Counted from the first letter of the stretch, positions 8,510 to 18,566 are shown. The stretch: 64,000 bases of DNA from Cellulomonas sp. C5510 (GCF_019797765.1 NZ_CP081862.1:682001-746000), one strand, 5' to 3'. Notes: generated from the sequence alone by a model not told the origin. Made by a program: numbers and translations.

Positions 8510-9021
8510 GCGTGAGTGACGCTGCCCAGGCCTTCCTGAGCGCCGTGGACAAGTTGCCGCGGTTCGACGGCCTCAGCTTTCGCGGTCTACCGGACGGTGC
8601 GGAGCCGCCGCAGTCGCTGAGTGCCACGACGGGCGTGCACGCTTCTTCGCGCAGTCCGCGGGTCGCGTCGGAGAACTTCGCCACGGCTGCCCTGCTCGTG
8701 CTCCTCAATCGGAACGCGCGGAGCCTCGCTGCATTCTCGGCGCACCCGGACGAGCGCGAGGTGGTGGTGCTGCCGAACACGGTGTGGCGTCCGCTGATCG
8801 AGCTGACGGTTCCCGGGCTGGACGCGCGGGTGCTCGTCCTGGAGGAGCTGGACCTCACGCAGAGCCTGCCGGCGCCGACGGAGTGGGGCGCGACGCTGGA
8901 CGAGCTCGCATCCCGGATCGTGCGGGTCGTGCAGCAGGATCTGGTGGCCGCGCCGGTGCCCGTGCACATCCCCGGGAAGTTCGCAGGTGAGTGGTTCTCC
9001 CAGGAGGTCAGGCCTTCCTGA
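8506..9021 (+). CDS. Putative mono-ADP-ribosyltransferase-like protein
   Basis: 171 residues from TTG 8506; GTG 8512 is an alternative. Three regions fit the R-S-E class of ADP-ribosyltransferases: Arg26 in GLSFRGLP, a Ser/Thr-rich strand (SLSATTGVHASS, residues 37-48) in the STS position, and Glu83-x-Glu85 in FSAHPDEREVVVLP, matching the common FSAxPxExEVLLxPGT pattern. The middle segment is degenerate (SATT in place of STS). There is no signal peptide and no WXG domain in this chain, so it may act inside the cell or be exported by another route. If active, it would transfer ADP-ribose from NAD+ to a target. The family assignment is from motif reading only. Confidence 0.6.
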   Translation: MSVSDAAQAFLSAVDKLPRFDGLSFRGLPDGAEPPQSLSATTGVHASSRSPRVASENFATAALLVLLNRNARSLAAFSAHPDEREVVVLPNTVWRPLIELTVPGLDARVLVLEELDLTQSLPAPTEWGATLDELASRIVRVVQQDLVAAPVPVHIPGKFAGEWFSQEVRPS

Positions 9022-9260
9022 CGGCTCCTGCCCTCCCCACGTCCGTACCCGATCCGTCTGCACGTCCCGGCTGGCATCCACGAGCGGACGGCTCCTGGCC
9101 GGGGACCTGCGCGGACCCGCTCCGCGCACCGGTAGGCTGAACGGGCGTCGAACGGCCCGTGCAGGGCCGACCGGCGCCGCACGGGGCCGACGAGGATGCG
9201 GACGGAACGACCCGGGGTGATCGTCGCCGGGTTGCCGACCACGTCTCTGACCCGGCCCGG

Positions 9261-9333
9261 GCGCCTGTAGCTCAGTGGATAGAGCACCGCTCTCCTAAAG
9301 CGGGTGTCGGCAGTTCGAATCTGCCCAGGCGCA
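9261..9333 (+). tRNA. tRNA-Arg (anticodon CCU)
   Basis: 73 nt with a complete cloverleaf: acceptor GCGCCTG/CAGGCGC, D-arm, anticodon stem CCGCT/AGCGG around the loop CTCCTAA (anticodon CCT), and T-arm GGCAG-TTCGAAT-CTGCC. The discriminator base is A; CCA is not encoded. It reads AGG codons. Its 3' half is the left attachment site of the element that follows. Confidence 0.95.
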
Positions 9334-9336
9334 CAG
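9292..9336 (+). other. attL: left attachment site in the tRNA-Arg 3' half
   Basis: 45 bp from the anticodon loop to just past the tRNA end are repeated directly at 22332-22376. The first 23 bp and last 16 bp are identical, and only four bases in the T-loop differ. This is the classic signature of tyrosine-recombinase integration at a tRNA, where the incoming element restores the tRNA. Confidence 0.85.
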
Positions 9337-9513
9337 AGTGTTTGTGCAGGTCAGCGGCGGTATGGGTGCCGCGAGGGCCGCCGGGGCGGTGTCCGATTTG
9401 CCGGGCATTGGTCAGCGTGTGGTCAGCGAGTTGTCTCAGGACGTGGACGGCCTGTTAAGTACGTGGACGGACGTCGGCGGGCAATCGGGCGGCAGGCTCG
9501 TTGGCAGCACCGC

Positions 9514-10056
9514 TCAAGCCCGGGATCGTGACCTCCAGAGTCTCCGACGGTGCGGCGACGGGAGCAGCCGCCGGCTCTTCTTGGAGAGTTGCCCGGCGAA
9601 CCAGTCGTCGGCGATGAGCCCCGCATCCCACCCCATAAGCATCGAGACGGTCGTCGAGACGGATCGCATGAGCTTCCCCCGCCGTCGTTGGTGACCCGGC
9701 AGGAGCCAGCCGCGTTCTGCCGCGTGGATGCGCCTTGTGAAGTCCTCCAGCTGCTCCGTGGCCCAGAGGGCCACCGCAGGGTGATCCCCCCATTCGGCGA
9801 CGATGACGTCCGTCAGTGCCTTTGCCAGAGGCAGAGGCGCGGTCCCGATCTGACGCCAACGCATCGTCAGTCGGGGTGCGAGGTCCCCCCAGAGCGCTCC
9901 GTGAACGGCGGCTATGCGCTCACGACGCTCCCTTATGGCCGCGTCGCGCTGGTCCGCGGCACGTGTGCGTCGGAAGACGAGCACCGCGCTCACGAGGCCT
10001 ACAAGTGCGGCGCCGGAACTCGCAAACGCCGCCGTCCAGAACGCTGGCCAGTCCAC
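9514..10056 (-). CDS. Single-pass membrane protein of unknown function
   Basis: About 180 residues if started at GTG 10056. The start is uncertain: the nearest purine-rich run is 19 nt upstream and longer in-frame readings exist. The N-terminus has one clear membrane helix (FWTAAFASSGAALVGLVSAV), followed by an Arg/Ala/Glu-rich helix and a mostly helical cytoplasmic domain with several Trp (EWGDHPAVALWATEQLEDF). The basic tail SPHRRRLWRSRSRA ends the protein. The topology resembles small island-borne membrane proteins. No function can be assigned. The 368-bp gap 10057-10424 to the next gene is a divergent promoter region with no other feature I can support. Confidence 0.55.
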   Translation of the reverse strand: MDWPAFWTAAFASSGAALVGLVSAVLVFRRTRAADQRDAAIRERRERIAAVHGALWGDLAPRLTMRWRQIGTAPLPLAKALTDVIVAEWGDHPAVALWATEQLEDFTRRIHAAERGWLLPGHQRRRGKLMRSVSTTVSMLMGWDAGLIADDWFAGQLSKKSRRLLPSPHRRRLWRSRSRA

Positions 10057-10424
10057 GTTGCTGAGGGTATCGGAGCCCCTCCCGCCGTGTTGTCCTCTCC
10101 GTGCACGGCATGGACCCATGCCCCAACAGCGGCCCTCTGCCTGAGCCTCGGCCGCCCGTGGCTCGCGCCTCGGTCCCGGCCGCGAGTCCTGTTCGGGGCC
10201 GAGAACAGTGGAGCGTGGAGCGTCCCTACGCCGCCGGATCATCACTTGGCAGCGGGCTCGGCGGAAGGCTCGCGGGGCTCGCGGGACTGGTGCATTCCCG
10301 GCGCGGCTTCGGGCTTCGACGTCTCCCGTGTCACCGACCGGCGATAGTGCTCGGGGCGAACTCCGCTCGCCTCTACCGTTAGGTCAGAGGGCCAGATCGT
10401 GTGGACCGGCAGAGAGGACGAGCG

Positions 10425-12332
10425 GTGTCGGTGGACGGAGATGGCATCCCCACGCTGGACGAGGCGTGGTGGGAGCCCGCCCTGGCGGAAGATGACGTGA
10501 TCGACGCCGCGTGGCGACCGGTCGAGGTTATGAGCCGCCACCTTGTCCAACACGCAAGGGCCGCGCCGGCATCGACGCTGCAGCAACGAGTGCTTGAGGC
10601 GCTTGCGGTCGCGTCGTCTGCGATGCTTGACCCCGAGAACTGGGGCGCTCCGTTCAAGCCCATGTGGGTCATGGACGGCCAGCGATCGGCGATTCCCGCA
10701 GACCTTACCCTGGAGCAGCTAGATCTGCTCGCGAGTGTGTTGCCCAGCATCAGTCACCCACTCCTGCGGGCGCGTGTCGCCGACGTCCTTTGGTGCTTCC
10801 GCGATCGATCCAACGCGGAATGGCTCAACACGGCCATAGATGCGTACTTGCAGGTACCACTAGATCGGAATGTGTGGATTCGCCGGGGTGATGACGCTTG
10901 GCGGCGCGCCATCGAAATCGTCCGCCGCCGAGGGAAGGCGGAGAGGGTGCGCCTCGTCAAGATCTCCGAAGCGCTCCACGCCCGGCTTCTTTCCGGCAGT
11001 ATTGACGATGGGTTCATGCTCCAGGACCTATCCGACATGCTGTTCAAGGTCGGGGATGTTGATTCAGATCGTCGAGAACAACTAGCCAAACACCTAGGTG
11101 GACTGGCGATCGCGGCCGCGGACCGCGGAGACTATCGTTTCTCTCGCCACATAGAGCACCAGGTCCAGAAGTGGCTTAGGTCGATTGACGATCTGCAAGG
11201 GGCAAATGAATCGGTTGAGCGCGTTGCGCGCCTCTATCTACGCGAAGCGGACGGGCGTCTGGCGAATGGTGACGACGGCGCCGCGATGGCCGCCGGTATG
11301 TTCCTCGAAAAGGCTATCGGTACATTCAGGACGTTGCCGCGCAGGTACCGCGCGGCCAAAGGGCTCGACTCTCTTCTGCGCGAAATCCGAGGCCGCCTTG
11401 CAGAGAATCGCGAGGCGACGCTCGAGGCGATGCTCCGGATCGACACAGAGCCGATTGACCTTTCAGATGCGATAGCCGACACGCGCCGGCGACTCTCCGG
11501 TCTCTCGCGATTCGAGGCTCTCGTCCGTTTGGCGGCATCTTGGCCGCTATCCGACCCGGTCAGAGATCGGGCGCTGGCAGAGGAACTCGCTGAAGGTTCA
11601 ATCAGGCATCTCTTCGGCGGGGCCACGTACGCATCTGACGGGCGAAAGGTGGCGGTTACCGAAGGGGGGATCGAGCAACTCGAGGCGGCCCTCTGGTCGG
11701 ACATGATAAGGGGGGCGGTAATGGCGAGAGGGGTCGCGGCGACCGCGTTCATCATTCCCGGCCACGGCGTCGTTACCTTCGAGCATCGTTACGACTTGCC
11801 GTTTCTCCGTCGCTTGTGCATCGACTCGCCTTGGGTTCCAGCGGGCCACGAGGACCTTTGGGCGCGGGGGCTGGGCCATGGCCTGAACGGTGACTTCCCG
11901 TCGGCGGTTTCGGTGCTGGTGCCGCAGATTGAGCATGCTCTGCGGCAGGTGCTTAAGGCAGGTGGCGCTTACACCTTGCTTGTCGATGATGCAACCGGAG
12001 TCGAGTCCGAGAAGGGCCTCGGTTCGTTGTTGACAATGCCCGAGGCGAAGGAAGTTCTGGGTGCCGAGTTGCAGTATGAACTTTCCACGCTGCTCATAGA
12101 GTCGCAGGGTGACAACCTCCGACACGATACGGCGCACGGACTGCTCCACGATGGTCAAGCGTGGAGTGCGGGCGCGGTATACGCATGGTGGCTCTGTCTG
12201 CGGTTGGTCGTCGTTCCGTTGTGGAATGCAATGGAGACAAGATCCCTGCCTAGCGGCCCTGAGGCAGCAGACGAAGCTCCCCCTGCGGGGCAGGGCGACT
12301 CGAACTCGACAGGCGACGAGACCGGCGAGTAG
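10425..12332 (+). CDS. DUF4209-like protein with an R-x4-H (HEPN-type) motif
   Basis: About 635 residues from GTG 10425, which has AGAGGA upstream; GTG 10401 is an alternative without one. The long N-terminal part is all-helical. The C-terminal third contains the segment AYTLLVDDATGVESEKGLGS, then ELSTLLIESQGDN and LRHDTAHGLL, followed by a hydrophobic WWLCLRLVVVPLW helix. The arrangement matches my memory of DUF4209 proteins. The R566-x4-H571 motif is the hallmark of HEPN ribonucleases, where Arg and His form the active site. It has no signal peptide. More A/T-ending codons than the backbone and the island location support acquisition. A role as an RNA-cleaving abortive-infection effector is inference. 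Confidence 0.6.
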   Translation: MSVDGDGIPTLDEAWWEPALAEDDVIDAAWRPVEVMSRHLVQHARAAPASTLQQRVLEALAVASSAMLDPENWGAPFKPMWVMDGQRSAIPADLTLEQLDLLASVLPSISHPLLRARVADVLWCFRDRSNAEWLNTAIDAYLQVPLDRNVWIRRGDDAWRRAIEIVRRRGKAERVRLVKISEALHARLLSGSIDDGFMLQDLSDMLFKVGDVDSDRREQLAKHLGGLAIAAADRGDYRFSRHIEHQVQKWLRSIDDLQGANESVERVARLYLREADGRLANGDDGAAMAAGMFLEKAIGTFRTLPRRYRAAKGLDSLLREIRGRLAENREATLEAMLRIDTEPIDLSDAIADTRRRLSGLSRFEALVRLAASWPLSDPVRDRALAEELAEGSIRHLFGGATYASDGRKVAVTEGGIEQLEAALWSDMIRGAVMARGVAATAFIIPGHGVVTFEHRYDLPFLRRLCIDSPWVPAGHEDLWARGLGHGLNGDFPSAVSVLVPQIEHALRQVLKAGGAYTLLVDDATGVESEKGLGSLLTMPEAKEVLGAELQYELSTLLIESQGDNLRHDTAHGLLHDGQAWSAGAVYAWWLCLRLVVVPLWNAMETRSLPSGPEAADEAPPAGQGDSNSTGDETGE

Positions 12333-12591
12333 CGATATCGGCCTCCACGGTGGGCCGTGTCGCGTGGCCGTGTCTCCGATGTGTTGCGCAGGGCGATGGT
12401 GGCTTCCACGCGTGACTCGGCGCAGACGACGACTTCCACGCCACACGCGGGCTCCGAGGCCGGCGGGCGGTTGTAGTTGATGACGCCGACGTGGAACGCC
12501 CCCATGGCATCGAAGGCTACGGCCCCCGCTCAGCGGTACGGGGGCGCGGACCGAGGCGGAGCCGGGCAGAGGGAGTGGCAGTCTTGGCCCG

Positions 12592-13128
12592 GTGGGGACA
12601 CGCTGGTTCAGGCGGCGATGGGATGAGCGGCGAGGCGACGCCTTCGACGCCTGGGGTGGGGCGATCTACTACTTCGAGGTCGATGACGACGGCGTGCCGA
12701 CGCGGCAGATCGAGGTCTACGACGCCGGCCCCCTGCTGCAGTACGGCCCGGGCTGCGAGGAGGACGCGCTCGGCCAGCTCGCTCAGGGGCCGCGCGACCG
12801 AGACGAGGACTGGAGCGAGTGGGCGATCTCGCGCGAGGAGTTCCAGGCGGAGTGGGACCGCGGCGAGTCGGTCCTGTGGTCGGCCGGCCTGCCGGACGGC
12901 GGTGCCGTCGTCCTCGTCGGTAGGCGCCAGGACGGCCTCGCGAACGAGCTTGCCCGGATCGCCGCCGATGGTCGTCGACTGTGGAGCGTGGAGTCGCCCG
13001 CGTCGTCGGACGGCTGGCTTCGCGCGCGCGTTGCGGACGGCTACGTGCAGGCCTGGTCGTGGGGCGGTTGGCGGATCGACTACGAGCTGAGTTCGGGCCG
13101 GGAGTTGGGCCGCACCTGGGCTAAGTAG
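12592..13128 (+). CDS. Small hypothetical protein
   Basis: 178 residues from GTG 12592. An acidic/aromatic protein with the segments YYFEVDDDGVPTRQIEVYDA and EWAISREEFQAEWDRG, a layout seen in many short uncharacterised actinobacterial proteins. It ends in a Trp-rich strand (VQAWSWGGWRIDYELSSGRE). There is no signal peptide or membrane helix. The ribosome-binding site is poor (GGGAG about 17 nt upstream). Its last 8 bp overlap the end of the convergent integrase gene. G/C third positions are normal for the chromosome, unlike the DUF4209-like neighbour. Function unknown. Confidence 0.6.
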   Translation: MGTRWFRRRWDERRGDAFDAWGGAIYYFEVDDDGVPTRQIEVYDAGPLLQYGPGCEEDALGQLAQGPRDRDEDWSEWAISREEFQAEWDRGESVLWSAGLPDGGAVVLVGRRQDGLANELARIAADGRRLWSVESPASSDGWLRARVADGYVQAWSWGGWRIDYELSSGRELGRTWAK

Positions 13129-14274
13129 TCGTGTGCGGAGACGACCGGCGCGTGCCGGTCTCCGGCGGCGCCTCGATCGCCCGTGGCGTCTGCATCAGCG
13201 GTATTACCGGCAGCCGTTCCATGGCCTGCCACGTCGCCTCGCTAAACAGGTGCCCGTACAGGTCCATCGTCATCGTCGCGGTCGAGTGCCCGAGGATCAC
13301 CTGCACCGCCTTCACGTCTGCCCCGGCCGCGATGAGCAGCGACGCGGCGGTGTGCCGTAGATCGTGGATCGTCGTCCCCTCCACCCCAGCCCGCCGCGTG
13401 GCATCCACCCAGACCGCGCCCGGAAGTTGGTGTTCGTCCACACGCCCCCGCTCGGGCTCGGGAACAGGTAACCACCCGGCGCAGTGAAGGCGACCCGCGT
13501 GCGCACGTACTCATCGAGCGCCGCCGGGACCGGCACGGTCCGGGTCTGGTGGGTCTTCGTCGGCCCGAACACGGCCCCGCTGGTCCGCTTGGACTGCGTC
13601 GCGGCCCGGTGCACCCGGACGCCGAGCCCGTGCGGGGTCTGCACGACGTCGTCGACCCGCAGCGCCGCCATCTCCGAGAACCGGCACCCCGTGGTACCGA
13701 GGAACAGCACGACCGGCTGGCACAGCGGCGGGACCGCCATGACGAGCCGGCCGAGCTGCTCGGGTCGCAGCCAGTGCGGCTCGCGCTTGGTCCCGCCGCG
13801 GGGCAGCGCCACCATTCGCGCGACGTTCACGCTCAGCCGTCGGTCGCGGATCGCGTAGTCGAACACCAGCCGCATCATCGACAGCGCCCGGCGCCGCGTC
13901 GCCGTCGCGAGACCGCGCGCCGTCAGCGCGGACATCACCCGCTCGACGTCGGCCGCCGAGATCCCGGAGATCGGGTAGGCCCCGACCTCCGGGAGCACGT
14001 ACTTGTCCAGCAGGAACCGCGTGGTCTCCTGGCTGCGCACCGCAAGGTGACCACGCGAGGCCTGCCACTCCTCGGCCAGCGCGGCGAACGTCATCCGCCC
14101 GCGCGCCGGGTCGATCCACGAGCCGGCGTCCAGCTTCGCGAGCTGGTCGGCCTCCCAGCGCTTCGCGTCGACCCGGCGCCCGAACGACCGCTGCGCGATG
14201 ACCCGGCCCTCGAAGAACACCTTCGCGCGCCAGGTCACGTTGCCCGTCAAGTGCGCCCGCCTGGTGATGGACAT
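13121..14274 (-). pseudogene. int: Tyrosine integrase with a frameshift
   Basis: Reads MSITRRAHLTGNVTWRAKVF from ATG 14274 through an arm-binding N-terminus, a SAM-like core-binding domain (EWQASRGHLAVRSQETTRFL) and the first catalytic Arg in GTTGCRFSEMAAL. The frame is lost within the run at 13419-13421. The other frame continues without gap: GAVWVDATRRAGVEGTTIHD, then LRHTAASLL, LGHSTATMTMDLYGHL with the second Arg, the His and the nucleophile Tyr. One missing G in the coding strand explains the break. Without a frameshift it would be about 384 residues, the normal length. It overlaps the excisionase stop by one base (TGATG). Real decay and sequencing error are both possible. Confidence 0.85.
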
Positions 14275-14486
14275 CAGCGCCGCTTGACCGGCATCGTCGG
14301 CTCGCGCTCGACCCACGCCGCGGGGAGGAGGATCACCGTGCCCAGGCGCCGGTGCGGGATCTGCTCGTGCTCGACCAGGTGGTACAGCGTCCGAGGCGGA
14401 ACCCCGAGCACGCGCGCCGCGTCCTTCACGCGGTAGTACTGCCGGGCCGGGGTGGTGGGGACGGTGTGCTGTGCGGTGGTGGTCAT
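14274..14486 (-). CDS. xis: Excisionase-like DNA-binding protein
   Basis: 70 residues. The winged-helix motif YYRVKDAARVLGVPPRTLYH (residues 17-36), followed by the wing segment EQIPHRRLGTVILLPAAWVE, is typical of the MerR/Xis HTH_17 family used as recombination directionality factors. It lies directly upstream of the integrase with a one-base stop/start overlap, so the two are co-translated. It should bend att DNA and favour excision of the element. It is intact, unlike its integrase partner. Confidence 0.85.
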   Translation of the reverse strand: MTTTAQHTVPTTPARQYYRVKDAARVLGVPPRTLYHLVEHEQIPHRRLGTVILLPAAWVEREPTMPVKRR

Positions 14487-14522
14487 GACCTTCTCCTTCT
14501 GTTGGGTTGGGTGTGGCGGTGG

Positions 14523-17415
14523 TCAGCGGCCGAGCACCGGTCCATCGGCGGACGTCGGCGGCGGGGAGGTCAAGGGATGCAGCGCGGGCTGTGGAGGCCA
14601 GGGGTTCCATGGCTGCTGTGGATGCACGGGCGGCACGGTGGGCGCGGCGCGGCCCGGGCGGTAGGCGTCCGAGGTCTCAGTCGCGCTGGGCTCGGCGTGG
14701 CTGGTCGCGAGGATCTGCTCGAGCACCTCGCGGCCCGACGACGGCGCCCGGCCCGGCAGGCACTCTGGGTCGCCCTGGTCGACGACGACGTAGGCGCGGT
14801 TGGTGTGGCGGCCGCGGCTCATCGCGACGTAGAGGTCTTCGCGGCCCATGCCGGGGGTGGTGATGGTGTGGGTCTCGTCGACGGTCATGCCCTGAGTGCG
14901 GGCGATGGTGGTGGCGTAGCCGAGCTCGACGTGCTCGGCGACGTACTCGGCGGGCAGGCGGACGGTGGCGGCGTCGGTGTGGGTGGCCGGCCGGGCGCGA
15001 AGGGATCCGTCGGGCAGGACGGCGGCGACGTCCCACAGGGCGCCGTTGCGGACGAACCCGTCGCCGGTGGTCAGGCGGCGGTGGTTGCGGCGGGTGACGA
15101 TCCGATCGCCGACGCCGGCCGTCAGCCCGTCGTGCATGCTCACCCCGGCGGGGGCGACGTCGCCGGTGGTGATGCGGTCGGCGCGGATGCGGGCGTTGAG
15201 CTCGCGCACGATCCGGTTGTCGACAGCCTGGAGCACCGCGACCCGGCCGCGCTCGGCGGCGGTGGTGACGGCTCCGATGGCGGCGACGAGCATGTCGTCG
15301 CGCCCGCCGGAGGCGATGGCGCCGTGGGCCTCGTACGCGTCGAGCGCGGCCGGGTGGGCGCGTCGGAGCTCGAGGCTCGCCCGCGCTTCCCATGGGTTCG
15401 CGAACCGCCAGAGGCTGGTGAGCTCGGCGGTCGGCCCGCGGCGGGCGAGCATCCCGAACGCGCCGCCCGCGTCGACCGACCCGCGCTGCAGGTGGTCCCC
15501 GACGAGCAGCACCTTCGCGGTCGCCGCCCGCGCCTGCTCGACGATCGCAGCAAGTGTCCGGGTGTCGGCGAGGGAGGCCTCGTCGACGATGACGAGCTGG
15601 CCGGGGGAGAACCGCCACTGGTCCTGCTCGGCGCGTAGCCGCCAGTGCTCCTCGTTGGCCGCGCGCTGCTCCCGGTAGTCGCGGCTGGACATGCGGGCGA
15701 GGGCGTCGGCGTACCGCAGGGCGCGGGTTGTGGCGCCGTCGCCGGTGGACTCGTGCAGCCACTTGGCGGTCGTCTCACACGGCACCCCGAGCGACTCCGC
15801 CAGCGCCCGGGCCGCGGTGGCCGACGGCGCGAGCCCGACGACGGACCCGATCCCGTGCCGCCAGAACGAGCTCAGCGTGGCGAGAGTGGTGGTCTTGCCC
15901 GACCCGGCCGGCCCGACGAGCACGTCGAGCAGCCGGCCGGACGTGATGACGGCCTCGGCGGCCGCACGCTGGTCAGGGGCGAGGGCGCCGAGGTGTTGCT
16001 CGGTGCGCAGCGGGATGGCGCCGAGCATCTCCACCGGCCGGTGCGGTGCGCCGGTGGTCTCTGCGGCGTCGATGAGCGCCTTCTCCGCCCCGAGCAGCTC
16101 GGTCGACGTGAATAGCGACTCCCCGACCCGTCGCGTCATCGGGTCGCGATTGTCATCCAGGTGCACGCACGCCGCCGCGGCGTCGGTCGTGATCACGTTG
16201 AGCAGCGCCCGTCGCTCGGCAGGGGAGGCCATCCGCAGCAGCTTCGACGCGCGGACGGCGGCGGCGCCGAGGTTCCACGTCGTCCACACCGACCGCCGCG
16301 TCGACACGTCGTCGAGCACCTGGGCGACCATCGCCGCCCGGACCTCCGGGCCGACGTCGTGCGTGTGAAGCGCCCGCCCGTAGGAGCCAGCCAGTGCCCG
16401 GGCGGCCAGGTCGCGCGGCTCGAGCCCGGTGAGAGTGCGGGCACGGTTCGCCCAGTCCGCCAGCAGATCCGTCAGCGGCCGGACCGTCTTCGGCGGCCGC
16501 GTGGTGCGGGTCAGGTGCTGGCGCGCCCGCGTCGTCTCCACCCGCGTCGGCGCCCGGCCGTGCGTGGTCTCGAACTGGGCGAGCCATTCCTGCTCGGCGC
16601 AGTGGATCGCCTCCGCCCGGGTCGAGAAGTGCGCGAGCAGGGCATCGCCGATCCCCGTCGACCTCGAACGCCGGGTTGCGTCGGGGGCCGCGGTCGCGCA
16701 TTGACCACTGCACCGGCGCCCGCCGCGCCAGCTCGTCCGCCAGCAGAGCGTCATACAGCTCGGACACGGTGACGGCGGCGGCATGCACGGTCCGCCCGTC
16801 GAGGCTCCGCCACGCACCGTCGGGACCCTGCACCTTGTTGGCGATGACGACGTGGGTGTGCAGGTTCGGGTCACCCGCGCGGGTGTCCCAATGGTCGAAT
16901 GCCGCGGCGACCATCCCGCGGGTGCGGGCCTGATGACGGCCCGCGTCACCGATGCGCGTGCGGATGACGCGCTGCTCGACGAACTCCAGCGATGACGCGA
17001 GCGCCGCCCGGTGCGCGTCATAGACGATGACGCGCGTCGCGCCATCGGCCAGCGCCCAAAGGACGGAGACGGACTCGGGCGCGGTGAAGGTCAGGTCGAA
17101 CCCGACGACCGCGTGCCGCTTCCCGTCATCGAACCGGCTATAGGGCCGGCCGAGCGCGTCCTCGGTCAGCGGGTCCACGCCGTCGCGGAACACGGCCGTC
17201 ATCGCCGCCTCGGTGGTGACGTCGCCCGGGCGGAGCCGCCGAGTGACGTCGCCGAGACCGGCGAGCCCTTCGCCGTACCAGCGCCCGGCCGGGTTGCCGG
17301 TCTGCTCGTAGTACGCGGTCAGCGACGCCCTTGCGTCGAGGCCGGCGTCGCCCGCGGCGACGTGCCGGGTCAGGTAGGCGTAGCCGTCCCCAGCCGTCAG
17401 CTTGTGCATCGACAT
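14523..17415 (-). pseudogene. MobF relaxase-helicase (TraA-like) with a frameshift
   Basis: Start ATG 17415 with GGGAGGTGG upstream. The N-terminal relaxase has candidate nicking tyrosines Tyr12/Tyr14 (GDGYAYLTRHV), a GRWYGEGL segment, and the metal-binding HxH in PNLHTHVVIANK. Near 16659 one extra base shifts the frame: FEV before and TGIGDALLAHF after join without loss. The second half is a RecD-like helicase with Walker A LVGPAGSGKTTTL, Walker B LVIVDEAS, GDHLQRGSVDAGG, ATTIARTQGM and VAMSRGRHTNRAYV. The intact chain would be about 963 residues, short for TraA (often over 1,000). It would nick oriT and lead transfer. No coupling protein or oriT was recognised nearby. Confidence 0.85.
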
Positions 17416-17617
17416 CACCGGCACCACCTCCCCTCGCGACTCCGTCGCTACCTGCAGGTGCGCGGACGTGGGAAGAAGATGCGCACCTGCCGCCGCGACG
17501 GCGTTCAGGAAGAGGTGTGCCAGCGGACCTACCAACCTGAGAGACTTGGACCGACGTCCGGCAGTCCGATGTCGGGAGTGGCCATCCCCCAGGCTTGGTT
17601 GGTGGCAAGGTCCAGCC

Positions 17618-18211
17618 ATGACAGTGCAGGAAGCGCTACGAGCCGCCCTTCGAGAGCATGTGGGCCCGGCGGCGCGGAGCCACGGGTTCCGCGGCACGGC
17701 ACCGACGTGGCGCAGGTGCAGCCCGTCGGGCGACTGGGCGATCGTCAACGTTCAGTCGTCGTCGTGGAACACTCGCGAGTCGATGAGCTGTGTGATCAAC
17801 GTCTTCGTCGCTCCAGCGCCGTGGCTCGAGTGGATGAAGGAGGCGCTCGGTGCCGGCTATCCCAGGTCGGTCGGCGGCTCACTCGGCCTCTATGGGGCTC
17901 GGCTACACCCGACCGGGGCACCCGCCGGTGCCGACGTCTGGTGGGAGATCAATAGCCAGGCCGAGGCGGAGGCCGCCGCCATGGACATGGGGCACCAACT
18001 CGAGCTCAACGGCTGGACCACCCTCACGCGATTGCTCGAGGAGGAGGCGATGCTCGAGCAGGTTCGTACGGGCGGCCTCAGCGACATGAAGCGAGCGAGC
18101 CACGAAGTGTTCTTCGCACGCGCCGAGGCCCTCCTCGTCTCCGAAGACGGGCCCGGGCCGGGGCTCGACCGACTGCTCGCAGGTGCCTTCGAGAACACCA
18201 TGGACACCTAG
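17618..18211 (+). CDS. DUF4304-like protein
   Basis: 197 residues from ATG 17618 with AAGG upstream. The N-terminus (ALREHVGPAARSHGFRGTAP, then TWRR...DWAIVNVQSSSWN) fits the DUF4304 family pattern, in which a helix with GFxxxG leads into a strand ending in a Gln-Ser-Ser core and a later VNVFV-like strand (VINVFVAPAPWL). The middle carries DVWWEINSQAEAEAAAMDMG. There is no signal peptide. DUF4304 proteins often sit near toxin or restriction genes, but no activity is known. It is in the element, between the relaxase and the 18.5-kb operon, and is likely transcribed on its own. The 355-bp gap to the next gene holds only a short GACGCCG/CGGCGTC hairpin at 18244-18259. Confidence 0.7.
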   Translation: MTVQEALRAALREHVGPAARSHGFRGTAPTWRRCSPSGDWAIVNVQSSSWNTRESMSCVINVFVAPAPWLEWMKEALGAGYPRSVGGSLGLYGARLHPTGAPAGADVWWEINSQAEAEAAAMDMGHQLELNGWTTLTRLLEEEAMLEQVRTGGLSDMKRASHEVFFARAEALLVSEDGPGPGLDRLLAGAFENTMDT

Positions 18212-18566
18212 CGAGCACGCGAGCCGCTTCGAGGCCTGGGTGAGACGCCGAGCGGCGTCGAGGCGATGACGGGCGGCGACTCTTCTTGCACTTCTGCGAA
18301 GTGCGAGGTCGGAGTCCGTGGCGTGAACCGTCACCGCGTCGGCATCCGGGGTCGGGGCCCACGCACTAGGAACCAGGGCTTGGCGAGCGACATTGCGAGC
18401 TTCGGCGCGGCCGTTGCGTGTCAGAGCACTGGCCGCTACGCCGCCGCCCACGGGACTGCCATGATGATGGACGACCAGGCATGGCCAGCACCGCGACGGC
18501 CAGCGTTCAAGCGCCCGGCCTCTTGGCGCAGTCTAGGCGCGCCCTGCGGCGAAGGGAGGAGCGAGG

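Noticed and set aside
10401..10424. Upstream GTG start for the DUF4209-like gene
   Set aside because: No ribosome-binding site before 10401, whereas AGAGGA precedes GTG 10425 at a good distance.
14523..17415. Self-transmissible conjugative element
   Set aside because: Only a relaxase-helicase is present; no type IV secretion or FtsK/TraB-type translocase genes occur in the element.
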